Shown here: in pieces, positions 27,838 to 38,647 of the stretch
Layout: each line of letters begins with the position of its first letter
Numbering within the stretch: position 1 is the first letter of the stretch
The notes under the pieces: model-generated
The model's input: only the letters and a program-made list of their open reading frames with translations
Told to the model about the DNA's origin: nothing
The model's database searches: none
Position numbers and translations under genes: made by a program
Assembly: GCF_014191985.1 (NCBI RefSeq)
Contig: NZ_JACHXI010000004.1
Coordinates: 186,001 to 250,000 of the forward strand
DNA: 64,000 nt
Reading direction: 5' to 3'
Source of the DNA: Azomonas macrocytogenes
GTDB lineage: Bacteria > Pseudomonadota > Gammaproteobacteria > Pseudomonadales > Pseudomonadaceae

Positions 27838-27940
27838 GCGAGCCTCCAGGCGAGAAGGCGCGATAGTAGGGCAAAAGCGCTTGCCAGCGGCAAGTTCGAG
27901 CAAAAAGCTTGACAGTTTGCGTGGCTCCTGTTTTTCGTCC

Positions 27941-27968
27941 TTGCAACGACCTTTCGCTCTGGTATTAT
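27941..27968 (+). promoter_or_regulatory. Sigma-70 promoter for rpmE
   Basis: TTGCAA at 27941-27946, a 16-nt spacer, then TATTAT at 27963-27968, about 75 nt before the rpmE ATG. A TTGACA occurs further upstream (27909-27914) without a well-spaced -10. Confidence 0.55.
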
Positions 27969-28042
27969 CCGCGCTCTTCTGCGTGCGGTACTCGACATGG
28001 GGTCGGGCGGCGGCACGCCGGTTCAGATCAGAGGGCTCATCC

Positions 28043-28255
28043 ATGAAAGCCGACATCCATCCGACCTACGAGAACATCGAGGCTACCTGCAGCTGTGGGA
28101 ACGTCATCAAGACCCGTTCCACGCTGGCCAAGAACCTCAACATTGACGTGTGTTCCGAGTGTCACCCGTTCTATACCGGCAAACAGAAAATGCTGGATAC
28201 CGGTGGCCGTATCGATCGCTTCAAGCAGCGTTTCGGTGTCTTTGGCGCCAAATGA
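28043..28255 (+). CDS. rpmE: 50S ribosomal protein L31 (zinc-binding form)
   Basis: A 70-residue ribosomal protein. Zinc ligands Cys16, Cys18, Cys37 and Cys40 are all present (TCSCGN and VCSECHPF), so this is the zinc-containing type rather than the Cys-less paralogue used under zinc starvation. The start at 28043 ([10 protein letters not shown]) is the family start. A strong terminator lies 45 nt downstream, inside the next gene. Confidence 0.97.
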   Translation: MKADIHPTYENIEATCSCGNVIKTRSTLAKNLNIDVCSECHPFYTGKQKMLDTGGRIDRFKQRFGVFGAK

Positions 28256-28278
28256 CAAGGCGCACCACGGGAATTCCG

Positions 28279-29073
28279 ATGGAATCTCCCGAGCAACAGA
28301 AAAAGGCGTCCCTTGTGGGCGCCTTTTTCATTTTCCTGTTCAGCACATTCCAGGCGCAGGCGTTTTGCCCGGTTGCGCAGCATCTTCAATTCGTGCGCGT
28401 GAGCAAGGTGATCGATGGTGATACCTTGCGTCTCGACGATGGCCGCAGCGTCCGACTGATCGGCATGAATGCCCCTGAAACAGGGCACAACGGCATACAG
28501 CCGGAGCCTTTTGCCGAAGCTGCCAGGAAACGTTTGCAAGCCTTGGTGACGGCTAGTAATGAACGGATCGGCCTACGGATCGGGCAGCAGGGGCATGATC
28601 GCTACGGACGCCTTCTGGCGCATGCCTACGATGCTCGCGGACGAAACCTCGAAGCCCTTCTGCTTGCCGAAGGATTGGGTTATTTCGTTGCTTTAGCGCC
28701 CAACACCGACCTGGTGGACTGCCATAGTAAAGCCGAGCATCAGGCCCGATTAACGCACTCTAGGCTATGGCGGCAGTCGCCAGTTGGCTCAGTGGAAATG
28801 CTGAATCGTCCGGGCTTTTCCCTATTAGAGGTGCAAATCGAACGCGTGAGGCGAAATCGGGGCGGTATATGGCTGGAAACCACGGCTTCGCTGGTAGTGA
28901 ACATACCGCTCAGGGTACTGGATGTGTTTGACGAAGCCCTGCTGTCGGCGCTGCCGGGCAAGCGTGTCGAGGTTCGTGGCTGGGTTATCGAGCATGGCAC
29001 TGGGCGTTCCTCCGGCCAACGTCGCTGGTTGCTGCCGGTCACTCATCCGGCCATGCTGCGAGAGCTGAATTGA
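28279..29073 (+). CDS. Secreted thermonuclease-family (SNase-like) protein
   Basis: A 264-residue exported protein with a staphylococcal-nuclease-like domain at about residues 38-155: VSKVIDGDTLRLDDGRSVRLIGMNAPE carries the metal-binding Asp, Arg and Asp positions, and GHDRYGRLLAHAY holds the second catalytic Arg. Residues 1-31 look like a signal peptide (KKASLVGAFFIFLFS core, cleavage near AQA|FCP). A C-terminal region of about 100 residues is OB-like and unassigned. The signal-peptide codons also form the rpmE terminator hairpin. Start choice at 28279 is moderately sure; no strong ribosome site is visible. Confidence 0.8.
   Translation: MESPEQQKKASLVGAFFIFLFSTFQAQAFCPVAQHLQFVRVSKVIDGDTLRLDDGRSVRLIGMNAPETGHNGIQPEPFAEAARKRLQALVTASNERIGLRIGQQGHDRYGRLLAHAYDARGRNLEALLLAEGLGYFVALAPNTDLVDCHSKAEHQARLTHSRLWRQSPVGSVEMLNRPGFSLLEVQIERVRRNRGGIWLETTASLVVNIPLRVLDVFDEALLSALPGKRVEVRGWVIEHGTGRSSGQRRWLLPVTHPAMLRELN
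28300..28328 (+). terminator. rpmE Rho-independent terminator, inside the nuclease signal-peptide codons
   Basis: AAAAAGGCG, a bulged T and CCC pair with GGGCGCCTTTTT around a TTGT loop, giving about 12 base pairs and a built-in T-run. It begins 45 nt after the rpmE stop and lies 21 nt inside the predicted nuclease reading frame. Confidence 0.88.
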
Positions 29074-29183
29074 GTCGAATTTTCGCTGTGTTCTTATTGT
29101 CCAGATAGAGATGTAGCGATATTTTAAGTCCACTACATTTTATGCCCGCGATCGGGTTTCAATCAGAACAAGCGAACACAGTC

Positions 29184-30452
29184 ATGACTGATTTAAAGAC
29201 AGCCGCCCTTCAGTATCACGCAGAGCCTCGTCCCGGAAAGCTGAGTACCGAGTTGACCAAGCCTACGCAAAGCGCACGCGATCTTGCGCTGGCCTATAGC
29301 CCAGGTGTCGCTGAACCGGTACGGGAAATCGCCCGGGATTCGGAATTGGCCTATCGCTACACGGGCAAGGGCAATCTGGTCGCGGTTATTTCCGATGGTT
29401 CTGCAATTCTCGGGCTGGGTAACCTGGGGCCGCTGGCGTCGAAGCCGGTCATGGAAGGCAAAGGGGTGTTATTCAAGCGCTTCGCTGGAATCGATGTATA
29501 CGATATCGAGGTCGATGCCGAAAGCCCGCAGGCCTTCATCGATACGGTCAGGCGAATTTCCGTCACGTTCGGCGGCATTAATCTCGAGGATATCAAAGCA
29601 CCGGAATGTTTCGAGATCGAGCGTGCCCTGATCGAGCAATGCGATATTCCGGTCTTTCATGACGACCAGCATGGCACGGCTATCGTGACTGCTGCAGGCA
29701 TGCTGAATGCACTGGAACTTGCCGGCAAGAAGCTGAGCGATGCAAAAATCGTTTGTCTGGGCGGTGGTGCGGCAGCGATTTCCTGCATGAAGTTGTTGAT
29801 CGGTATGGGCGCGAATATCGAAAACATCTTCATGATCGATCGCCAGGGCATCATTCACGCCGGGCGTGACGATCTGAATCAGTACAAGGCAGTGTTCGCC
29901 CATGAAACGGACAAGCGTACGCTGTCCGAAGCGATGGAAGGCGCTGACGCATTTATTGGCTTGTCCGGTGCCAATCTGCTTGCGCCTGATGACCTCAAGC
30001 GAATGGCGCCCAACCCTATCGTATTCGCCTGCTCCAATCCCGATCCGGAAATTCTTCCTGAACTGGCCCATGCCACTCGCAGCGATGTGATCATGGCTAC
30101 CGGTCGTTCGGACTATCCAAACCAGGTAAATAACGTTCTGGGGTTCCCTTTCATTTTCCGTGGTGCGCTGGACGTTCGGGCAACCCGTATCAACGAAGAT
30201 ATGAAGATTGCTGCTGCCCATGCACTACGCGAGCTGGCGAAGCTGCCAATACCCGCTGAGGTCAAGGCAGCCTATGATGTCGATGCCCTGGAATTCGGTC
30301 GCCAATACATCATTCCGAAACCGATCGATCCACGCCTGATTACCGTAGTAGCCGATGCCGTAGCGAGGGCAGCCATTGAAAGCGGCGTGGCAACCCTGCC
30401 GTACCCATCGAATTATCCACTGCGTTCGCTTGATGATCTGTTTCGCAAATAA
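29184..30452 (+). CDS. maeB: Malic enzyme (NAD(P)-dependent, short single-domain form)
   Basis: A 422-residue malic enzyme converting malate to pyruvate and CO2. The N-terminal domain has LALAYSPGVAEPVREI; the catalytic Tyr/Lys/metal region includes KPVMEGKGVLFK, NLEDIKAPECFEIE and FHDDQHGTAIV; the Rossmann motif LGGGAAAISC follows. It lacks the C-terminal phosphotransacetylase-like domain of full-length MaeB (about 760 residues), a form common in Pseudomonas. The start at 29184 (MTDLKTAAL) was chosen over an ATG 14 codons upstream on family length. Cofactor preference (NADP likely) is inferred. Confidence 0.9.
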   Translation: MTDLKTAALQYHAEPRPGKLSTELTKPTQSARDLALAYSPGVAEPVREIARDSELAYRYTGKGNLVAVISDGSAILGLGNLGPLASKPVMEGKGVLFKRFAGIDVYDIEVDAESPQAFIDTVRRISVTFGGINLEDIKAPECFEIERALIEQCDIPVFHDDQHGTAIVTAAGMLNALELAGKKLSDAKIVCLGGGAAAISCMKLLIGMGANIENIFMIDRQGIIHAGRDDLNQYKAVFAHETDKRTLSEAMEGADAFIGLSGANLLAPDDLKRMAPNPIVFACSNPDPEILPELAHATRSDVIMATGRSDYPNQVNNVLGFPFIFRGALDVRATRINEDMKIAAAHALRELAKLPIPAEVKAAYDVDALEFGRQYIIPKPIDPRLITVVADAVARAAIESGVATLPYPSNYPLRSLDDLFRK

Positions 30453-30460
30453 ATGAAAGC

Positions 30461-30497
30461 AGGAACCAAAACTTGCATTGAGTGGATTTTGGTTCCT
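30461..30497. terminator. Bidirectional terminator between maeB and ponA
   Basis: An 11-bp perfect stem AGGAACCAAAA / TTTTGGTTCCT with a 15-nt loop fills the 50-nt gap between the two convergent stop codons. The A/T edge gives U-rich ends in both directions. Confidence 0.75.
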
Positions 30498-30502
30498 CGT
30501 GA

Positions 30503-32932
30503 TCAGAACAGATCCAGCGGTGCCGCTTCAGATGCTGGCAGCGGACTGCCAGGTACCTGGATATCTGAATTGAATTCGTTGACCGATGGTGGCGTTTCTT
30601 CGCTCTTGAACAATTCAAAGTAGGCGTTGGGTGTTCGCGGCGACGCAGCCCGGCCGCTGATCGGATCGACGCGCAGGCTGATCAGCCCGGAAGGCTCTGG
30701 CGATAGATGTTCGGGGCGATCCTTGAGCACTGTACCCATGTATTTCATCCAGATGGGAAGGGCCACGCTCGCACCGAACTCGCTGCGGCCAAGGGTCTGC
30801 GGCTGATCGAATCCAGTCCAGACGGTGGTGACGAAATCGCTGTTGTAGCCAGAAAACCAGCTATCTATCGCATCGTTCGTCGTGCCCGTCTTGCCGGCCA
30901 GATCGTTGCGTCCCAGTTCCATGGCGCGTCGGCCAGTACCGCGTTTTACCACGTCCCGCAGCATGCTGGTCATGATGTAGGCGGTGCGCTCGTCCACTAT
31001 TCGTTCTGCGAAAACAGGTGGTTCCGCTATTGGAGTTTTTCCTTCGTCAACTGGCTGTGCGCTTTGCTCGGGCTGCTGGGGATTGGTTTGTGACACATGG
31101 ATGTTTTGGGGCGGGACTCGACGAGGATTGGCTTGGAAAATAAGCTTGCCATCCCGGTCTTGAACATGGTCGATCAAATACGGTTCGACCTTGTAGCCAC
31201 CGTTGGCGAACACCGTCCAGCCTGTGGCGATTTCCAGGGGTGACAAGGCAGCAGTTCCCAGTGCCATGGATAGGTTGCGTGGCAAGTCCTGGCGATTGAA
31301 GCCGAAACGGGTGATGTAATTGATCGCATAGTCAATGCCGATACTTTGCAGCAAGCGGATCGAAACCAGATTGCGCGACTTGTACAGCGCTTCACGCAGG
31401 CGTATCGGACCAAGGAATGTATTGGTGTCGTTCTGTGGTCGCCAGACTTTGTTCATGCCCTGGTCGATGTAGACGATGGGGGCATCGTTCACCAGGCTGG
31501 ATGCGGTGAAGCCTGCATCCAGCGCCGCGCTATAGATGAATGGCTTGAAGCTTGATCCAGGCTGGCGCTTGGCCTGGGTTGCGCGATTGTAGTGGCTTTG
31601 ATCGAAGGAGAAACCACCGACCAGGGCTTCGATCGAGCCAGTATCCGGCGACAAGGAAACCAAGGCCGCCTGGGCAGCCGGTATCTGGCTGAACAGAGCC
31701 TTGTCACCGAGCAGCCGAATACGCACGATATCGCCGACCTTCGCCACGTTGGCAGGTCGTCTGGGAAGTGCTCCAAGGGCATTCGTATTGATGAACGGAC
31801 GAGCCCATTTCATGCTTTCCCACGCAACGGAATATTCACTACCATCGCGCGTCACTACTTCGATTCCGTCATCACCCACCTGAGTGACCAGTGCCGCCTG
31901 CAGGCCTGATAAATTCCGATGCTGGGCTAATATCTGCAAGGCTTCCTGGTGTGACTTGCCCGATGCGCGAGCCTCGGGACCGCGATAGCCATGACGCTGG
32001 TCGTATTCTGTCAGCCCATCGATCAATGCAAGCCTGGCGGCATCCTGTCGTTCGCTGGTAATGGTGGTGAAAACCTTGAAGCCGTCCGTATAGGCCGCGC
32101 TACCGTAGCGGCCGACCATTTCCGCGCGTGCCATCTCGGCAATGTAAGGCGCATCCAGCTCGGGCTGGGCTATATGATAATGGGCATCGACAGGTTCGGC
32201 CAAAGCTTGCCTGTAGCGGGCATCGTCCAGGGTGCCCAGGCGATACATCCGTCCCAGGATCCAATCACGGCGTTCCTTGCTGCGCGTCGGGTTGCTGAGC
32301 GGGTTGTATGCCGATGGCGCCTTGGGCAAGCCGGCGATCATGGCCATCTGCGCCATGCTGAGTTCACCAATGGATTTGCCGAAATAAACCTGGGCGGCAG
32401 CCTCGATACCGTAGGCACGGTTGCCGAGGTAGATCTTGTTCACGTAGAGCTCGAGGATCTCATCCTTGGTGAGTTTTCTCTCGATCTGCAGTGCCAGGAG
32501 AATTTCGTTGATCTTGCGCGAAAAGCTGCGCTCGTTGGTGAGGAAATAGTTTTTCGCCACCTGCATGGTAATGGTGCTGCCACCCGTCTGGATATGGCCT
32601 GTCTGCACCAGTTGGGTCGCAGCCCGCATCAGGCTGGAAACATCCACGCCATAGTGATTGATGAAGTTGTCATCCTCGGCTGCCAGCAAGGCATTGATGA
32701 AATCTTGCGGAATTTGGCTAAAGCGTATGGGCGAGCGGCGCATTTCGCCGAATTCGGCGATCAGTTTCTCGTCCTTGCTGTAGACCCGCAGCGGAATCTG
32801 AAGCTGGATGCTCCGCAATGCTTCGACGGAAGGCTGACCAGGGCTCAGGTAAAGGTATGTTCCGCCCAGACCTACCAGCAACGCGGAAAAAGCGGCGACG
32901 AGGGACCATAGGAAGAACTTCAGAACAGGCAT
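30503..32932 (-). CDS. ponA: Penicillin-binding protein 1A (bifunctional glycosyltransferase/transpeptidase)
   Basis: An 809-residue class A PBP that polymerises and cross-links peptidoglycan in the periplasm. One N-terminal membrane helix (about residues 5-27) precedes the GT51 domain with catalytic Glu in LLAAEDDNFINHYGVD and the TITMQ motif. The PBP1A OB-like insert follows, then the transpeptidase domain with SSFK (nucleophile Ser), SRN and KTGTTND. The start at 32932 (MPVLKFFLW) was chosen because it directly precedes the membrane helix. It is divergent from pilM, the arrangement also seen for mrcA and hofM in enteric bacteria. Confidence 0.96.
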   Translation of the reverse strand: MPVLKFFLWSLVAAFSALLVGLGGTYLYLSPGQPSVEALRSIQLQIPLRVYSKDEKLIAEFGEMRRSPIRFSQIPQDFINALLAAEDDNFINHYGVDVSSLMRAATQLVQTGHIQTGGSTITMQVAKNYFLTNERSFSRKINEILLALQIERKLTKDEILELYVNKIYLGNRAYGIEAAAQVYFGKSIGELSMAQMAMIAGLPKAPSAYNPLSNPTRSKERRDWILGRMYRLGTLDDARYRQALAEPVDAHYHIAQPELDAPYIAEMARAEMVGRYGSAAYTDGFKVFTTITSERQDAARLALIDGLTEYDQRHGYRGPEARASGKSHQEALQILAQHRNLSGLQAALVTQVGDDGIEVVTRDGSEYSVAWESMKWARPFINTNALGALPRRPANVAKVGDIVRIRLLGDKALFSQIPAAQAALVSLSPDTGSIEALVGGFSFDQSHYNRATQAKRQPGSSFKPFIYSAALDAGFTASSLVNDAPIVYIDQGMNKVWRPQNDTNTFLGPIRLREALYKSRNLVSIRLLQSIGIDYAINYITRFGFNRQDLPRNLSMALGTAALSPLEIATGWTVFANGGYKVEPYLIDHVQDRDGKLIFQANPRRVPPQNIHVSQTNPQQPEQSAQPVDEGKTPIAEPPVFAERIVDERTAYIMTSMLRDVVKRGTGRRAMELGRNDLAGKTGTTNDAIDSWFSGYNSDFVTTVWTGFDQPQTLGRSEFGASVALPIWMKYMGTVLKDRPEHLSPEPSGLISLRVDPISGRAASPRTPNAYFELFKSEETPPSVNEFNSDIQVPGSPLPASEAAPLDLF

Positions 32933-33104
32933 CGGGTACTTGGAATTCCGGTGGGAGTATAGAAAAGAACCATGCACGAAGCCGAAAGCAAAAGTCGGTC
33001 ACATTATAAGCTTTTTTCCTTGGTAGGGGTCATTTGCTGTCCTGGCAAGCTGCTATCTTGTTTTGCGGTTAAGGGATTAATCCGCAAGTGTCGAATCAGG
33101 ATAG

Positions 33105-34178
<1,074 letters not shown>

Positions 34179-34179
<1 letters not shown>

Positions 34180-34769
34180 TGGCAAGGATCAATCTGCTCC
34201 CATGGCGAGAGCACTTGCGAGAAGAGCGCCAGAGACGATTTCTGATTATTCTGGCTGGTGTTTTTGCGGTTGCGGGTTTCATAATTTTCATTGCCGACGG
34301 GTTTTTGAATAGTTCGATCGAATACCAGACTGCTCGAAATACTTTTATTCGTAGTGAGATTTCTGCCCTTGATGCGCGTATTAAAGAAATCAGTGAATTA
34401 AAAACGCGTCGCCAGCAATTATTGGATCGAATGAAAACCATTCAAAGTTTGCAAGGGAATAGACCGGTAATTGCGCATATATTTGATCAAATGGTTCGAA
34501 CATTACCTGATGGCGCCTATTTCACTAGCTTAAAAATGATCGGTCAAAATATATCCATTGCTGGTGCAGCCGAATCCAATAACCGTGTTTCCAGCCTGAT
34601 GCGTAATCTTGATGCTTCCGAATGGCTTGAGGCTCCTAACCTCAATGAAGTTAAGGCCGCCAACAACGGAGATGCTGGAGGTAACTGGTTCCAACTTACG
34701 GTACGGCAGACCCAGCCAACAGCAGCTTTGCAAGACGCTGGAAAGGCTGTTAAGGGTGCAAATCGATGA
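34179..34769 (+). CDS. pilN: Type IV pilus inner-membrane assembly protein PilN
   Basis: A 196-residue bitopic protein. The N-terminal ARINLLPWRE motif is the PilM-binding peptide, followed by one transmembrane helix at about residues 22-42 and a periplasmic coiled coil and ferredoxin-like domain that pairs with PilO. The ATG at 34179 overlaps the pilM stop codon (TAATG); an earlier in-frame ATG at 34149 lies inside pilM. The local base composition is AT-rich compared with the flanking genome. Confidence 0.94.
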
Positions 34770-35389
34770 ACGTTACCGAGTTTGTCGACAGTCTTCGCAA
34801 AGTCGAGCTTTCCGAGCTGGATGTAAACAATCTTGGTTCCTGGCCAATTCCTGTGAAGATTTTGGCCTGTCTGCTGCTTTTTTCGCTGCTGCTGTTTGCG
34901 GGCTACAATTTTCATCTGGAAGCATTGCAGGAAGAACTGGAACAACGACAAGCAGAAGAAGAAACGCTCAAGCAGCAATATTCTTCCAAGGCTTTTCAAG
35001 CAGCGAATCTGGATGCCTATCGTGCACAAATGAATGAAATAGAAACATCTTTTAGTGCTCTTCTACGCCAGTTGCCAAGTGATACTGAAGTGCCGGGCTT
35101 GCTTGAAGATATAACTCGAACTGGATTGGGGAGTGGTTTGGAGTTCGAGGAAATAAAACTGCAACCTGAAGCCGTTCAGCAGTATTACATTGAACTGCCT
35201 ATACAAATAAAAGCTATAGGTAATTATCATGATTTGGCTACTTTTGTCAGTGGTGTCGCAAGTTTGCCTAGAATTGTAACTTTGCATGATTTCGATATAA
35301 AAGCAATAAATTCAAAATCCAGTTCTGCGCTGCAAATGACAATTCTGGCCAAGACCTATCGCTATAATGACAAGAGTTTGCATAAATGA
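34766..35389 (+). CDS. pilO: Type IV pilus inner-membrane assembly protein PilO
   Basis: A 207-residue partner of PilN in the alignment subcomplex. A cytoplasmic N-terminus (VTEFVDSLRKVELSELDVNN), one membrane helix at about residues 32-51, a coiled coil at about 52-95 (EELEQRQAEEETLKQQ) and a ferredoxin-like periplasmic domain are visible. It overlaps pilN and pilP by 4 nt each. Some stretches are below 40% GC, in contrast to neighbours above 60%. Confidence 0.94.
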   Translation: MNVTEFVDSLRKVELSELDVNNLGSWPIPVKILACLLLFSLLLFAGYNFHLEALQEELEQRQAEEETLKQQYSSKAFQAANLDAYRAQMNEIETSFSALLRQLPSDTEVPGLLEDITRTGLGSGLEFEEIKLQPEAVQQYYIELPIQIKAIGNYHDLATFVSGVASLPRIVTLHDFDIKAINSKSSSALQMTILAKTYRYNDKSLHK

Positions 35390-35913
35390 AAGTGATTGAA
35401 TTCTTGTTGCTCATAGTTGCCATGATGGTACTCGGCGGCTGCGATAGAGATGGTGATTTTCCGGATTTGAAAAGTTATATGGCTGAAATCCAAGCCAAAC
35501 CAAAAGGCACTATCGAGCCTTTGCCGGTATTTCCACCTTATGAGGCCTTCACTTATAACGCTTCTGGTTTACGTAGCCCGTTTTTGCCGCCAGAAAAAGC
35601 CGAATTGGCCAGAAAGCAAAGAGGCTCGAAAGAGATTCGCCCTGATGATGGGCGGGTCAAGCAGTTTCTTGAAGGCTTCAATATCGATGACTTCAGCATG
35701 GTTGGAACTCTGGCCAACCAGGTGGGAGTTTATGCCTTGATCAGAGGGGCGGGTGGCGTACATCGGGTCAAGGTTGGAGATTATTTAGGGCGCAACCACG
35801 GACGGATCATTGCTATCGACGGTATCCGCGTCGATGTAGTCGAGATTGTTCCTGATGGAGAAGGTGGATGGCTGGAACGTCCTCACACTTTGCTACTGAA
35901 AGAGCATTCCTGA
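35386..35913 (+). CDS. pilP: Type IV pilus lipoprotein PilP
   Basis: A 175-residue lipoprotein: a signal peptide ends in the lipobox LGGC (Cys near residue 19), an extended N-terminal arm that binds PilN/PilO follows (DFPDLKSYMAEIQAKP, FTYNASGLRSPF), and the C-terminal beta domain (about residues 95-175) with VGVYALIRGAGGVHRVKVGDYLGRNHG contacts the secretin PilQ. It overlaps pilO by 4 nt. Confidence 0.95.
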   Translation: MKVIEFLLLIVAMMVLGGCDRDGDFPDLKSYMAEIQAKPKGTIEPLPVFPPYEAFTYNASGLRSPFLPPEKAELARKQRGSKEIRPDDGRVKQFLEGFNIDDFSMVGTLANQVGVYALIRGAGGVHRVKVGDYLGRNHGRIIAIDGIRVDVVEIVPDGEGGWLERPHTLLLKEHS

Positions 35914-35963
35914 TTCACAACAAGCAATTGGTAAAAATTACTGTTGTTAAATGGAAGCCTTCT

Positions 35964-38069
35964 ATGAATATCCGCTTCTCGCGTATCGGCATTTACGTTC
36001 TGGCGATTCTGTTTTCGCCCATTGTCCTGGCTGCCAATCTTGAAGCATTGGACGTCGCCTCCCTTCCTGGAGGACGCGTGGAGTTGAAGTTGTCGTTCGA
36101 TCAAGCTGTTCCTGTCCCCAAGGGATATGCTCTCGATCAGCCTGCTCGCATTGCTTTGGATTTGCCTGGCGTAATCAATAAATCGACAGAGCGAAAGCGG
36201 GAGCTTGGGATTGGCAACGCTCGCAGCCTCTTGATCGTTGAGGCGGAAGGCCGTACGCGAGTTATCGTCAATCTCAATATGCTTGTTCCCTATTCCGTGA
36301 GAGGAGAGGGTAAGAATCTTTATGTGATGATAGGCGATAAGCCATCTGCTGCGGCCCGTTCAGTTTATGCTCCTAAGGCGTCTACTTTGGCTTCTCCCAG
36401 AGCATCTGCGGTGGGCGCGAGCAGTCGGGCTGTCAACGATATTGATTTCAGACGGACAGAAGATGGTGCCGGTAACGTAGTTATCACGCTTTCCGAGAGC
36501 TCAATGACTCCCAAGATTGAAGAGCAGGGCGGAAAGATCCGGGTACATTTCGACAAAGCCATCTTGCCAGAGCCACTCAGAGTCCGCTTGGATGTAGTGG
36601 ATTTTGCTACACCGGTAAAATTCATCAATTCGACGAGTGAAGGGGATGGGGTTGGTATATCCATCGAGCCTGATGGTCAATACGAATACATGGCTTTTCA
36701 GACCGATAACAAGTTGACGGTAAGTGTCAAGCCGTTGACTCAGCAGCAGCTTGCCAATCAAAGAGCCGAGCGGTTTGTTTACAAGGGAGAGAAACTCTCG
36801 CTGAACTTTCAGGATATCGAGGTCCGTTCGGTGCTCCAACTTATTGCCGATTTCACTAATTTGAATCTGGTCGCCAGCGATACGGTTCAAGGTAATATCA
36901 CGTTGCGTCTGCAGAATGTTCCCTGGGACCAGGCGCTGGATCTGGTTTTAAAGACCAAGGCTTTGGATAAGCGGCAAATCGGTAATGTGCTGCTCGTTGC
37001 GCCGGCAGATGAAATCGCGGCGCGCGAGAGACAAGAGCTGGAGGCGCAGAAACAGATGGCCGAGCTTGCTCCCTTGCGGCGGGAAGTTGTGCAGGTCAAT
37101 TACGCGAAAGCATCGGATATCGCCAAGTTGTTCCAGTCGGTGACCAAGGCCGGGGAGGCCACTGATGAGCGAGGCTCCATGGCGGTTGATGACCGCACGA
37201 ACAACATTATTGCCTACCAGACTCAAGAGCGGCTGGATGAGTTGCGCCGAATCGTTGCCCAGTTGGATATTCCTGTTCGGCAAGTCATGATCGAGGCGCG
37301 GATAGTCGAAGCAAGTGTGGGCTTCGACAAGTCCATGGGGGTGCGCTGGGGGGGCAATTTCTGGTTGGGAGATAAATACAGCATCTGGGGCAAGAATGGC
37401 CAGATGGGTGTGGATGACAGTGCGAAAAATCAGCAAGTCGGGCGCTTTGAAGGGCGCCAGGAACTTCCGATGAACAGCCCATTCGTGGATTTGGGAGCAG
37501 TTGGTTCAACATCGGGTATAGGCATCGGCTTCGTGACCAATAATACAATTCTGGATCTCGAATTATCGGCAATGGAAAAGACCGGCAATGGTGAAGTGAT
37601 TTCTCAACCCAAGGTTGTGACAGCTGATAAGGAAACTGCAAAAATCCTCAAAGGCTCTGAGATCCCTTACCAGGAGGCCAGTTCGAGCGGTGCTACATCC
37701 ACTTCCTTCAAGGAGGCGGCCCTGTCTCTTGAAGTTACGCCGCAGATCACACCGGACAACCGGATCATCATGGAGGTCAAGGTAAACAAGGATGCTCCCG
37801 ACTATTCCAACGCACTGAACGGTGTACCACCTATCGATACGAATGAAGTCAATGCCAAGGTTTTGATAAATGATGGTGAAACTATCGTCATTGGTGGTGT
37901 ATTTTCCAATGTTCAGGAAAAGACCGTGGACAAGGTGCCATTTCTTGGTGATCTGCCTATGATAGGAAGGCTGTTCAGGCGTGACGTAGTACGAGATGCC
38001 AAGGAAGAACTACTGATCTTCCTCACTCCTCGGATTCTCAATCACCAATCCATTGCAGTGAGGCAATGA
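35964..38069 (+). CDS. pilQ: Type IV pilus secretin PilQ
   Basis: A 701-residue outer-membrane secretin through which the pilus exits. A signal peptide ([23 protein letters not shown]) is followed by two AMIN domains that bind peptidoglycan (about residues 25-270), an STN/N0 domain near 300-350, an N1 domain, and the secretin core (about 450-700) with [17 protein letters not shown] near the end. The start at 35964 was chosen because it opens the signal peptide; the frame is open 32 codons upstream into pilP. Composition returns toward the genome norm toward the 3' end. Confidence 0.95.
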   Translation: MNIRFSRIGIYVLAILFSPIVLAANLEALDVASLPGGRVELKLSFDQAVPVPKGYALDQPARIALDLPGVINKSTERKRELGIGNARSLLIVEAEGRTRVIVNLNMLVPYSVRGEGKNLYVMIGDKPSAAARSVYAPKASTLASPRASAVGASSRAVNDIDFRRTEDGAGNVVITLSESSMTPKIEEQGGKIRVHFDKAILPEPLRVRLDVVDFATPVKFINSTSEGDGVGISIEPDGQYEYMAFQTDNKLTVSVKPLTQQQLANQRAERFVYKGEKLSLNFQDIEVRSVLQLIADFTNLNLVASDTVQGNITLRLQNVPWDQALDLVLKTKALDKRQIGNVLLVAPADEIAARERQELEAQKQMAELAPLRREVVQVNYAKASDIAKLFQSVTKAGEATDERGSMAVDDRTNNIIAYQTQERLDELRRIVAQLDIPVRQVMIEARIVEASVGFDKSMGVRWGGNFWLGDKYSIWGKNGQMGVDDSAKNQQVGRFEGRQELPMNSPFVDLGAVGSTSGIGIGFVTNNTILDLELSAMEKTGNGEVISQPKVVTADKETAKILKGSEIPYQEASSSGATSTSFKEAALSLEVTPQITPDNRIIMEVKVNKDAPDYSNALNGVPPIDTNEVNAKVLINDGETIVIGGVFSNVQEKTVDKVPFLGDLPMIGRLFRRDVVRDAKEELLIFLTPRILNHQSIAVRQ

Positions 38070-38073
38070 AGCA

Positions 38074-38619
38074 GTGCGCAATACCATTCTGGTTGGTCCG
38101 ATGGGCGCAGGAAAAAGTACCATCGGACGTCTATTGGCCAAGGAACTGCGTTTGCCGTTCAAGGACTCCGACAAGGAAATCGAGCAGCGAACGGGCACTA
38201 ATATTCCCTGGATCTTCGATGTCGAGGGCGAGCAGGGATTTCGTGATCGCGAGCATGCTGTCCTCGCCGATCTTTGTCTGGCCGGTGGTCTAGTATTGGC
38301 AACTGGCGGTGGGGCGGTGCTGCGTGAGGACAACAGGCAGGCTCTGCGAGCTGGTGGTTACATCGTCTACCTCTGCACATCTGTCGACCAGCAGTTGGAA
38401 CGTACGGCGCGTGATCGAAATCGTCCATTATTGCAAACTGCCGATCCGCGCCGAGTCCTGACCGAGTTATTGGCTATTCGCGATCCCTTGTATCGTTCCA
38501 TAGCCGACATGGTGATCGAGACCGATGAGCGCCCTCCCCGAATGGTCGTCGTTGAAATCCTGGAGCGCTTAAGGGCGCTTGAAGTGCATGAGTCGCTGAG
38601 TCGATCTGCGTTATTCTAG
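38074..38619 (+). CDS. aroK: Shikimate kinase I (GTG start)
   Basis: A 181-residue P-loop kinase phosphorylating shikimate. Walker A is [12 protein letters not shown] at residues 8-19; substrate-binding Asp in [23 protein letters not shown] and [10 protein letters not shown], and the lid Arg in RDRNRPLL are present. The GTG at 38074 is 4 nt after the pilQ stop with GAGG upstream. It forms the usual pilQ-aroK-aroB-damX run. Confidence 0.95.
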   Translation: MRNTILVGPMGAGKSTIGRLLAKELRLPFKDSDKEIEQRTGTNIPWIFDVEGEQGFRDREHAVLADLCLAGGLVLATGGGAVLREDNRQALRAGGYIVYLCTSVDQQLERTARDRNRPLLQTADPRRVLTELLAIRDPLYRSIADMVIETDERPPRMVVVEILERLRALEVHESLSRSALF

Positions 38620-38647
38620 TCAACCTAACCATTGCGCTGGGGTTTGC

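Noticed and set aside
33020-33065. Possible sigma-54 promoter before pilM (TGGCAAG ... CTTG)
   Set aside because: Spacing and the -12 element do not fit TGGCAC-N5-TTGC.
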